NCBI GenBank assembly: GCA_014607495.2
Contig: CP053154.1
Span: 6,820,001 to 6,884,000 of the forward strand
Direction of reading: 5' to 3'
Length of the DNA stretch: 64,000 nucleotides
Origin: Carposina sasakii
Lineage: Eukaryota; Arthropoda; Insecta; Lepidoptera; Carposinidae
Below the pieces are notes generated by a model. The model saw only the letters and a program-made list of their open reading frames with translations, was not told the origin of the DNA and searched no databases. The translations under genes were made by a program, and so were the position numbers. Below, piece by piece: positions 47,801 to 59,800 of the stretch. How positions within the stretch are numbered: position 1 is the stretch's first letter; every line of letters starts with the position of its first letter.

Positions 47801-50800
47801 GTGATCTTGAAAATAACGAACGTTATAAATGACCCCTAATTCGCAATAGGAATTGTAATTCTATGGCACATCTGAGAATATAAATATTTGAACAGCCTCT
47901 AATTAAATATTTTTTCGTTACAATTAAGAATTAAGTTAAACAGGAAAATTTTAGGGAAAAATTACACGTTATTCGTATAGGTTCTACCAATTATGTGCTC
48001 TATGGAAAAACAAAACCTTCTTCGTAATAATTTTGTATATTGGTTGCCTAGACATATGGACACGGGTGTGATTCCGCAATGGGGTAGCCAAACGCAAGAA
48101 CATAAAAGAGATCACACAGGCACGTTTAGCATTGCCATAGACCGAAAGAAATACCTGCGAATTTCAGAAATATCATAAGATTGTGAGATTTTTTAAAGAG
48201 GTAGATAATTTTATTAAATTTGATAATATTAGGTACTTTTCTAATGGAGTATGATAGTGCTTCTGTAGACGGATGTACATAAACATACATAAATCAAGGA
48301 AAATAATATAAAAACAACCATAGCTGGACTTTATTTCTCACAAACAGAAAAAGCAATTACAAGATCATGTTGGTGGCCACTTAAGAAACCTATGAAAATA
48401 ATGTTTAGGGTGAAACAGTGTTGATTGATTCCCAATAGTAAATAAGATCTCCCGGAGAGTTTTGCACTTATACTCGTACGATCAATTTTGTTGAAGATAC
48501 CCACAAATTGAATATAAATGTGCATATCTTTAATTACTAATATTCGAGAGCCATATATTATTTAGTTTCTATCAAACATAGTAACAGTTATTTTCTTTAG
48601 GGTCAAAAGAATATTCTAAAATAGGTAAAACAGAAAGATTCATAGAGTACTTATTTATTATCATCTAGTCTTTTATGACATTGCTGAAAACATAATATAT
48701 TATACCTAGTTATGTTATTTATCACTGTCGTCGTCATCTAAAGAACTATCTCCGCCATTTCTATTACCTACAATTCCTACAATACATTGTATTGTCGTTG
48801 TCCGCTCGGGTACTCAGTAGTGTAATGATAGATTGGTCTTCATCATTCTGTAAAGTCTGTATTGTGCTTGGCGACACTTCGCGAAAATTGTCCAAAAGAT
48901 TATATAAATCATCTTCATATCCGGCCCTCTAAAGCACAACGTATTTATATAAATAACTCACACTTTTCCTTATTAATTCATCAAAAGTTCGTCAATCGAT
49001 TCGCTGAACCCATAAACAAATAGGTCTAGGAAAAAATAATATTTTTTATTAGCATAATACTAACCTTAACCTAACCTACTAAGGTACTTTTTGTTTTGCA
49101 AGAACTCTGGCTCTCTCATTATTATTAAAGTAATGTTAATTATTTATTAAAAAACTTTTACAAAATAGCACAGTCTCAAGAGGAGTGTGTACCTATTGTA
49201 CCTAGAGAGCATTAGATACTCGTATGCATATCGATGGAAGTTTTGGAAAGACTTAAGTATAAGACATTAGATAGATGATGTGAAAGAGCACAAGAAAATC
49301 CCTAATGCGGCATCGTTCACTTTGACGACCGCAGAACGCATCCAGTGTGCCAAATCCTAAAGGGTTGGTAGGTGAAAATGTTGATCTCAAAAGTGATAGT
49401 GGAAATTATTTGATGTACCTATGCCGGTAATTCACGGCAATAAACAACTCTTCGCTTTGTATAAGTGTCAATAAAATGCTGTACAAACCCATTATGTTTT
49501 ATTACTGTAGCCAGTGCCGCGCTGAAGCGATTTTATTACCAGGTGATAAACTGCGACAAATTCATATAGATACATAAATATAAAGCAATCAATTATTTTA
49601 AGGGTAAAGACTTATTCATTTGACTTACTGAAATCTAAAAGCTTGGTTGAGTAAATTTCATTATTTTAGTAATTTTTACATATTGTATAACTATTACATA
49701 CACCGGGCTGTGTTCCGGAATAGGGCAGCCTGAAATGCAGGATCATAAAAGAGCTAAGAGAGTGCCCCAGTTTTTTAGTCGACTCTTACGACATGCAAGA
49801 AGATGCAGTATTCTAATAAAGCCCCGCACCAGCATAGTCACAGTAGGATAGTTATAAATAAAAATAATGCGTTGAGACTGAAAACATGCAAAAAATTTAA
49901 CTTTTAGGGATCTGTGGATTAAAAGTCGCCTTCTCTTTGTGTGTGTGTTTCTTTAAAGACTTTGAGCTCTAGTGTAAATAGATTTTTGTATCAACATTGA
50001 ATATAATTTTATAAGTTGCGAGGTAAGTGTCACCGGTAAATTGTAATGAGGACTATTACTACTACTCGTATATACTGTAGGTAAAGTCAAATGCTTTCTT
50101 CTAATTACATTAATTTCGAACTAGCAACTACGGACACGGTTATCTGTGCTGATACGGGGCGTTATAATACATCTGCTGCATCTTCTTCCGTTAATGTAGT
50201 AAGATTAGACTGAGGAATGCGGAAATTCTCTTAGGCAGTAAGCTAGCAACCAGGGCCGGCCCGCCCATACGGCGAACGGAGCAGTCGCTCCAGGCGCCAA
50301 ATCCTAGAAGGCGCCTAAATGGTTAAGATATAGGTATAGGTATATTATTTGGAGCAAACAGGAGAGGCGCTATAATTGGATCTCGCTCCATTCTAAAATT
50401 TACTTCGGGCCGGCGCTGCTAGCAACTAATTATTAATCATCGGTTCTCGTTAAACATGACTCTGGGATCTCCTTTTTGATCCTGCATTCCTGGCAACCTC
50501 ATTGCAGGAACACAGCCGGGCGATATGTTTGTAGATTACTATGGATAGAAAATTACACACATGTCGGTACAGAATTAGCTAGTTTTATGTACATATGTAT
50601 TTATTCGGTGTAGTTCTTTGGTTTATCGTAATAACATTAATAACTATGTGCCTTTTTATTTAAAAAATGTAGAGATACTTCCTTTCAATTCGTTTTAAAA
50701 TTACAACTTTGTGTGAATTAAACTTTATAGCGCGTTATCGCAATACGAGTAGCAGCATCCTGTAAGAGATAATTTTGGTAAAAATACTAACAAAATAAAA

Positions 50801-53800
50801 ATTGTCGGTATCGAATTGATTTTACACATAGTATATAATCTGTAATAAATTGAAATGTGAAGATAATAAGGTTTTACCCCCATCATAAAAAAATAAGTTC
50901 ATTGGAGTATTAAACAAACATTACAAATAAAGAAATGAATTGAATTAGATTTAATTGATAAGAATGAATAGAACTACTTAATGCATAATTGAAATAAATG
51001 TTGATTATATTAAATCACAATATGTAATACCTAAATATAAAATTACCATGCAGTACCCAACGATTTAAAAGCTGTCTGAGTTAGAAATCAAGCCCAGAAC
51101 CTTTTGGTCTAAAGGCCACAAGCTATGGCTGATAAATTCATTGTCATGATACCTATCAGTAACAGCATAGACTAAATAAACATTGGCAAGTAAAAGCAAT
51201 TTCAGTAAATTGTTTCGCGTAGGCACCCAATAGAAGAGTACATAACAAGTAAACTTTACCTAGGTGCCGACGTCTACGCCGAAATTAAATTAGTTGGAAC
51301 ACATTGCGTCACTCAAATGTGTACTTAAAGTGTTGACCACTAATTGGCGGATAAAGAACCGCTGGATACTAATCACTTAATTGTCTGCTCTTTTGATACT
51401 ATCAATAGTTATCAGCCAGTGACGTGGTTGGATGGATACATTTGGTGTCCCACCGATAAGGCTAATTTCGAGAATGACCGCACCCATGTCACGCCCTAGC
51501 ACCTAAAAAGTTACTAATTAATAGTGTTTTCGATAGGTGTGCAAGTAGATCGTATTACACTCACCATTACCACGATAAGGCCCAAACATCACCCCCAGCG
51601 TTCTCGATGATATATTACACTCTTGATTGACGCGCGTATAAAACGGTATTGACCATGAAAGTTAGAGCTATAGCGGATTTGGCACAACGGCGACATGTGA
51701 AAACTATTTCATCTAACATTAATGAGGGTCATCGACGAGAAACTTTAAATATTAGCGATCGTAGGTGTCATTGAATACCTAGTTCTTAGCAGCACCCTCG
51801 ATTTTGATTATGACTCTTTGAACAGTGACAGTATCGTAGATCTTCGCGTTTCTGTGGCATCTAACCCATAAGGTTGCTCATGTTTGTCTCTTCTCCGTTA
51901 CATGATTAAGTATCCGATAGAGAGGCGACCTTACTTTACGTTGATAAATGACGTGCGGGAAACTTTTTCGGTTAATATTTATTTATGTTTTTAACTTAAA
52001 TTAAATGTTATTTACAATGTGATATGGAATCGAACAAATTCTATTTTTAATATCTTAGACAAAGTTATTATTCTTGTTATATGAATACTAGCCATATTTA
52101 AGTCTAAGTTCCAAATTAATTTTCAGATGATATTATTATAAATCGGCCAGTGATTTTTCCTCAAACAAGTGAAATTATTTTACAACATGGGCAAAATTTC
52201 ACTCTGACTTGTAAAAGTGATGTACCGATTCAATTTATGCAACAACAAGTTACCGAGGACGATAGAGCTGTGTTTCAGAAGAAAGTACTGAATAGATACG
52301 AAAAGTCATTCGAAGTGATTTTAGAATTATATAATGTCGACGAATTCGCTATCGGATATTATGCATGCTTCGATGACACTGTAAACAGCTATGATGTACT
52401 AGAAAACTTGTTCGAGGAACCAACCAATAATGAGCATGTTGCTTACTTTTATATCTATGTCAATGGTGAGACTCTGTCAGTTTCCAATTTTGCAAATGTC
52501 AATTACACACTGCAAACCTAAAGTTAACCTTCATGTACATTTTAGGCACTGACAGTTTGTTTGCACCATTTGAAAATGGGATGATTATTGACGTGGACGC
52601 GCAAAAGAAAAGAACTTTAATTGATTGTAGGCCTGCTACACCAGATATTAAAGTCGAATTACAAGCAGCGGTACGTATCACATTGGAATCATAAAAATAT
52701 CAGTGAGAAAAGCAGTCATGGCTATGTAAAGTTTAGAAAGAAAAAGATTACCAGTAAAATATTAAGCTTTTTGCATTTGCATGTTACGTTTGGATGTGAA
52801 ACTAACAGATTGTAGTCACTAATTTTACAAAAGCTGTGATATGAGCTAACCATTTCAAAGTATCTAATCAGCATTGTTTCAAAGAAAGTTTTATGAAACA
52901 ACAATGAAAGTTAAGGCATGGACAAATTCATAACTTGCAAATAGCTTCATCTGAATTCTTAACAACTCTCTTAATATTCAGGAATTTCCAGACTTTAAAC
53001 ATAGCTTTAGTCCTAAATTGGGATTCACCGTTGATAACAGTCTGTTCAAGGACGAGAGCACTATTTGCGTTTGTAGCTTCAACGGCACTGACAGCCACAC
53101 CATAGTACATCTATTTGCAATAAAAAGTAGGTTATCAACATACTAATCGTTTTACCATATATCATAAATTCATAACCACTTCCAGAACATAGCTTTGTAA
53201 AAAATAAGTTTTTTTTTCTTTTTAAAACGGGAAAATCCTACTTTATAAATCAATTTTGGCGTTTGTTTTGTAAGTGGTTAAGTATAAAAAAATATGTTTT
53301 TCAATTTTAGCGTATAAGGTACTAAGTAATTTATTTTGACGAAAAGAAATTGCGACGTTTAAAGGTTTAGATTAGCGGTAAATGTGTTTTTTTCTTGTAT
53401 CTATATTCAAAATTGAAAAACGTATGCAAGGATTTGAATGATCCATACTAACCAAAATTTATTTGGCGATACAACAATAGAAGCAGAGATACAAGAGAGC
53501 AAAGTTAGATTTTTCTCCAAAGATTGGGTTCACAGGCAAAATATCAACGGTCGACAGATGTAAAGCGCGACTCGGAAATATTACTCAATCTAGATATATA
53601 AGTAAGTAGAACAACCACGAAACTTGGTGTCATGAGGTAGCGTTGGTGTTCTGGTTTCCTTCCTCGATTTTGAGCCGAAACACAGCTTTTTATCTCATGC
53701 CTTTGTAGGACTTCAGCCAATTGGTAAGTTAATATCGAGTTCCAGTTACGAATTCATTGTATGGAAAATAAACATGAAAAAATCAAACAGGTCTTAAAAC

Positions 53801-56800
53801 GAAATAATTAATTAACAATTCATATTTTAGGATTTAAGAAATTACCTAAAATGTATATACCTACTTAAATTATTTTATATGCTTAATTCTTTATAAATTT
53901 CTTTCTATTATAGTTTTAATCAGGTAACAATCGTTTGTGTTTCGGCTAAAAACGGTGGCTTAGTGGTCTTTGAGTTTGATTGTTGTTCATGTCACTACGT
54001 TTTAGTATTGTTTTATAAGGCATCATTATGTTGTCAACCTGTTAACATTGGCTTGTGCTTGTTATCTGTGTCCACGTTTCATTCTTTGTTTCTGTGCTTT
54101 CCTTCTTTTGTTGGCATTACTTTTATTTGTGAACTAACCCTAATAATTGGTAATTCATGTTGTTCTTCTAAATCTATGTAAATATTGCAACATAGTTTTA
54201 TAAACATAATAATACATAATATTTTGTGAAACTATGTTGAAACATACATGTAAATATTTTACTCATTTGTTTTGCTGAGAATAATTTTAAATGCACCTTA
54301 GTAGATATTACACAGTGGCATCCTAAAAATAACATGCAGATTATTTAAATATAAAATACGTTTCATAGCAAACATGTAATTTTATATAGTCCATTATAAT
54401 TTGTATTATTTACTAAAAGATTATATAAAAATATGTTTTAATCTGGTTAAAAATATTATTATTTTTGATTTTTAAATGACAAATTAATTGAATAAGTAGG
54501 TAGTCTCTTGCTTGAAGTTTTTAAAATGTAATTATTTTTTAAATTTTCTGTCTTAATGTTACAGCTCTTCGAGATAGACCACGTAAGCCAGTGATCAAGC
54601 CAAACCCATGGTATTTTATTAAAGGTGAAAACTTTACAATAAACTGCACTCTTGATATGTCTGCGAGCTCTGTTGCCTCTTTATCTTGGAGAACTCCGCG
54701 CCCGCTTTCTAATGTAAGTTAAATTTCTAATTGTGGATTAGGCTTACGACTTATCACTTACATATATATATATATTTGTATTGTATAAATGACCATTATG
54801 ATATTTATATTCATGTTCTTCAATGCGAAAAAAGAAAACCGTATGACTAAATAAACAAAGTTATAATAACGTGGTATTGTTTCAGGAAACATTTTTCAGT
54901 GTTTCTAATGAATATCAGTCTAAAACCTTATATTGGAATGCAATCACCGTTTTGAATGCCACTAAAGAAGATGAAGGTGATTATATTTGCGAAGCAAAAA
55001 ATAATGCAGGGCATACTGATGCAGTTCAGAGGAAAATGTTAAGAGGTAATGCCTAGACAAACTAATTTACTATAAGCTACTGAGGTATAAATTATCTGCC
55101 ATTATGATACAATTCGATATAATAATTTACCTACCCATTTAGAACAAAGCAAAATCACAAGACATTTATTTTAAACCCACATTCTAACTTCTTTCTGTCC
55201 TATTTTCTTATGCTTGGGCGCAGTATTTTTCTACCACTTGGGTATCCCAATCGGCCATCATCTAGTTATTTGCCTTCAGATTACACATACCTATATCTAC
55301 TCTTTCATTCAGTAATCCACTTTTTACAGAATATGCTTTCTTTATTATTTTCTTTTTTACAGAGTCGAATTTCATTATTTTGGAAGTTAAAAGTCCTGAA
55401 AACCCCGGAGGTGTGTTACTTTCAACATATACCATACATTTCCTTTTGGATGACTATCCACCAGCCCGAATTGAGATGTAAGTAAAACGACCTCCGGTTC
55501 CACACTCTTGAATGTAATCCGGGATTAAAATTGATGCGAATGTATAAATAAATCAAGCGTGTGAAATGTCAAAATACAGTCGAATTAAATTCAAGCGTGG
55601 CTTCAGTACGTTTACGGTCAGCTGTCGGCTTAGGTTATTAAACTTTACTGCCTGTATCTCTGATGCAGTAATTATTATAAAAAATAATATAGGTTTAAAT
55701 AAGATTCATTTAAATTTTAACGAATAAATTTACCAGATAGGCAACTCATTTCGGAAAAATGTCTAGACCATCAAGTGTTTAGTTTTTTTGTCAAGATGGT
55801 AATAATGTAATTTATATATTTACAGATTTCGGGATGGCTTACCTTTACCAAATAATAAAACTAAGTATGATACAAAAACAAATACTAGATCGCAAGGATT
55901 TTTTCTAAAAATCAACAACTTATCTGTCCAAGATACCGGAAACTACACCGTAGTTGCAAGCAATCAGTTCGAATCAAAGAGTGCTTCTTACATGTTAAGG
56001 CGACGAGGTAAGTAAGCTAAATCTTAGTAGTCTGTTAAGAAACCAGATTTTTCAAACTATTCGAACATCTATAAGCATTTTTGATAATTTACAGGACCGC
56101 CAGTTGTTAGTTTTGACACAAATGCACACAGTTATCTTATAAACGTCGCAGTCTCTTTTCGATGCGAAGTAATTGGTTTTCCCTTGCCTCAAATAATATG
56201 GATTTTTGAAGACAAGGATGGTCGCCATTCCACTGAGGTAAAATTTTCTTGCTTTATCGCTATATTTACAATTTTTTCTTGATAAAAAGGGTCAACGAAT
56301 TTAATCGATCAAAAGAACTATGAATTTATTAATAATTTACATTACAGGGAAATATAACAGAACTAACTGCATTTAAGGCAGAATCGATACTCCAAATGAT
56401 AATAAAAAACCCAGGAAATTTGACATGCTTGGCAAAAAACATTTTGAATACAAGTATGGCGACGAAAACCGTATTAGTTCACGAAATTAATGATGGGTTT
56501 GGTATAGAGAATGAGGAAGAAACATGGTTCCCTGAGGCACAGGATGTACGTATTGTCTGTAAAGCCTCCGTGAATGATTATGTCAACGCTACTTGGTATA
56601 AGAACGACAGCGACGATGTAGTCGGTAAGATACGGACGTTTTTATGTTCATAGTTTTATCAGAAAATTATTACCCTTATGTACTTTTAGTACTAACTGCT
56701 TGAAATTGGCATTTTATTTGTTAAATTTCTAAAATGATTTATATAAATTATTGATATTGTTATAAACTGATGATATCATTATCTACAAATCAGTTTCAGT

Positions 56801-59800
56801 AACGTAAGTGTAACTTTAATTACAGTAAATTATCACATAAATGATTATTCTCATGTTTCGGAGCTTCAAATAGATAAAATTACACTGGAACAATCAGGGA
56901 GATATACCTGTCGAGGGGAACATGACGATGGATCGGAAAATGCGCAAACGATTACAGTTACGGTCGAAGGTAGGTACAATTATTAATATAACGTGCAGAA
57001 CTTTGATGAAAAACTATGGGAATTGTAATATTAAATTTTTTTATGTTGTATTAATCGACGCGGACAATAATTAAATTAAATTAAATTAAATTAAAGTAAT
57101 TAAGTATGTATTGGAAATGGGAATTAACGGAATAGAAAGCCGAATAGAGCTGGGTCGAACAATGAGTGACAGATTGAATGATCAAAGTGAATAAACTAGA
57201 TGATGGAATTATACAAAAACGACTGTAGAACTAAGTATTACTACTACCTAATTACTTTAAACTTTAGAAATGTAAGTTTTTTCCACTGCAAGGAACGGGA
57301 ATTTTACTATGAACTTTCAGATAATAACGCGTATGTTTTATAATATATCGTTTGTTTGCATATATTCCAGCTAGGCGAAAACCAGTTGTTCTAGAACCAT
57401 CAGCAGATATAGAACTAGAAGTACGCGGCACCACAACTCAATTTACGTGTCAGGCGGATGGAGTACCTTTACCCCAAATTGACTGGTACAAGGTAAGCAA
57501 AGCAGCAGTAGTGAGGTAATTTACAATATAGACCTTTATCATTCTACCTAGAATAGAGCTTTACCGAAAACTAACCCAGCCTTCTGTTAACCTTACCTCT
57601 ATTTTATTCTATACTTACAGTGGCTTGTTATGCTTTATATGTCCCATCAAATTTGTCTATGCTATGTATTTTTCTGGTTGAAGCCACTTTCTTATAGTTG
57701 CCAAAAGTGCAACTATAATTCCTTTACATATCTTCTTCATCTATGCAAACTGAAATAAAATTACACGAGAACTATTTATTTTACAGGATGGAGTTAAGCA
57801 ACCAAATAATCACACTGAGATTACTCTAATTAATCACTTTACGCTTAACTCTACTTACGAGATAAGTAATATTGATGATGAAATGAAAGGCAAATACGAA
57901 TGTGTCGCTTACAACTCTGAAGGCGACCATAGGAGGTTTTTCAATGTTACTACAAAAGGTATGGAGATAATTTGCAGTCCTAGTCACTACAATTTACATT
58001 ATTACAAAATAAATAAAATGTTCTTTCATTTTAGGTGGATTTCAAGCTTATTTTGGTATAATAGCTATTGTGTTTTTCGCTATGATGGCAGCAATAGCTT
58101 ACTTATGGTTGAAAGTTAGAAAAGAAAAATTATTCCGAAAAGAGTTAGCAGCAGCAGGCCTTCTGTATTTCAAAGAAGGAGTCACCAAGTCCCTTAATCC
58201 AGATTTGGGCATAAATGAACAAGCAGAACTTCTTCCCTATGATGAAAAATTTGAGTTTCCTATTGAGAAATTAATACAAGGTAATGTTAAAAATGATTAT
58301 TTCCTATATTACTTGCAAGATTTTACGTTATAAAAGCCTATTGGCTTCGCTTTCTTTGGTTTAACTAGTTGCTTGTTAATTGGCTTCAGGTACGAAACTA
58401 GGGGAAGGAGCCTTTGGTGTGGTTTATAAAGCTGAAGCAAGAGGTATCATCAATGCTGAAGAAAGCACCACAGTAGCAGTGAAAACAATAAAGAAGGACG
58501 CTGATAACATTTGCATAAAAGCATTAGCGGCAGAACTAAAGATCATGGTACATTTAGGAAGGCATATCAATATAGTAAATCTTCTGGGAGCTTGCACGAA
58601 AAATGTGGGAAAAAGTAAGTATTAGTGAAATTTATTTAGGTTAACCTTTTTACTAATACGTAGGAGTTATTAAAATTAAAAATAATTAGAATTAGCAAGT
58701 GACCTATCTTAGTTTAAATAATTTATTACCTACGGTTAAAAGTTTTTGGAAAGTACTTGTGTTATAAAAAATACTTATACATTATTTATACTTTATTGCA
58801 CATAAATTTAAAATATACACATAAATTACAAAGATACAGGAGAAATGTACAATGAAATACTTTTATCAATTCCAGGAGAATTAGCAGTGATAGTGGAATA
58901 CTGTCCGTACGGCAACATCCACAACTACCTACAGAAGCACAGTGCGGTTTTCATCGACCAGCTCACCAACAACGAGGAAAAGACTATGGGCAACGTAAAC
59001 GATGCCTTCTTGCATAGCGGGGGTAGTGTTATGGGGTAAATATTATCTATTTTCTTAACATTTTAGTTTGCTATACTTATTTTCATTATTTTTCTTAAAA
59101 AGAGTATACCGATTAGATACAAATATCGGTAGAGTTTTCATTTTCTATCCATTTTCATACGTAGTTTTTATGTTATTTCCATGTAGCTAAACATATGTGT
59201 TGAATTACCATATATGTGTATAGTTTGAAATCGAAACTCAGTTTTAAATTATAAAGTAAATTATAAATTAAAGGAATGTGTTATCATTAATCATAATGTT
59301 TTTTATTTCAGAACTGACTCGGATTATTACAGCTCCAACGTTACACAAGTCACGGGTCGGACGTCCCTCAATTCAACGAATACCAATCGAAAAGGTAAGG
59401 TTGAGTAGAAATTATCTTCCAGATTTAATATAAATATTCTGTTTTTCGCTCAAAAAATTGCATTGCCATCCAAAGAGGCAATGGCAATGAATCCAGCATT
59501 TTAGGATCCTTTCCGGTAGTCGGCAACTTCTTAAATGTATTTATAAGTTTACTTTCTAGCTTATCAATAATTGTAGAAACGTGCAATGTCAATACCCTGA
59601 CTCCATGTAACGCTTGAATATGTAGGTAATACTTATATTCTCATACACCATGATTAATTCCAATGGAATTGAGTATTTCAAAGTATTAAGTTTAGTTATG
59701 TTTACGTTATTTAATAATTACTAAGTAGTTAAACATCACTATAATACAATAATATAAAACCTTGTCAGATATTACGCCTAGTCAGCATCCATTGGAAGAT

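Larger units (their letters stand above)
38982..52126 (+). other. Pvr first intron, 13.1 kb
   Basis: Separates the signal-peptide exon from Ig domain 1. It holds MITEs (38994, 45212, 50251), a Helitron-like element (39749), a SINE (40440) and family A copies. I see no exon joining these two in phase and no nested gene. Unlabelled stretches, including 40600-45200 and 45490-48050, show only AT-rich sequence. A GC-richer patch near 43680-43780 and one at 51400-51660 are unexplained. Confidence 0.75.

Noticed and set aside
53963..54181. 72-codon + frame between Pvr exons 4 and 5
   Set aside because: No acceptor and donor with matching phase; the flanking exons already join to complete Ig domains.
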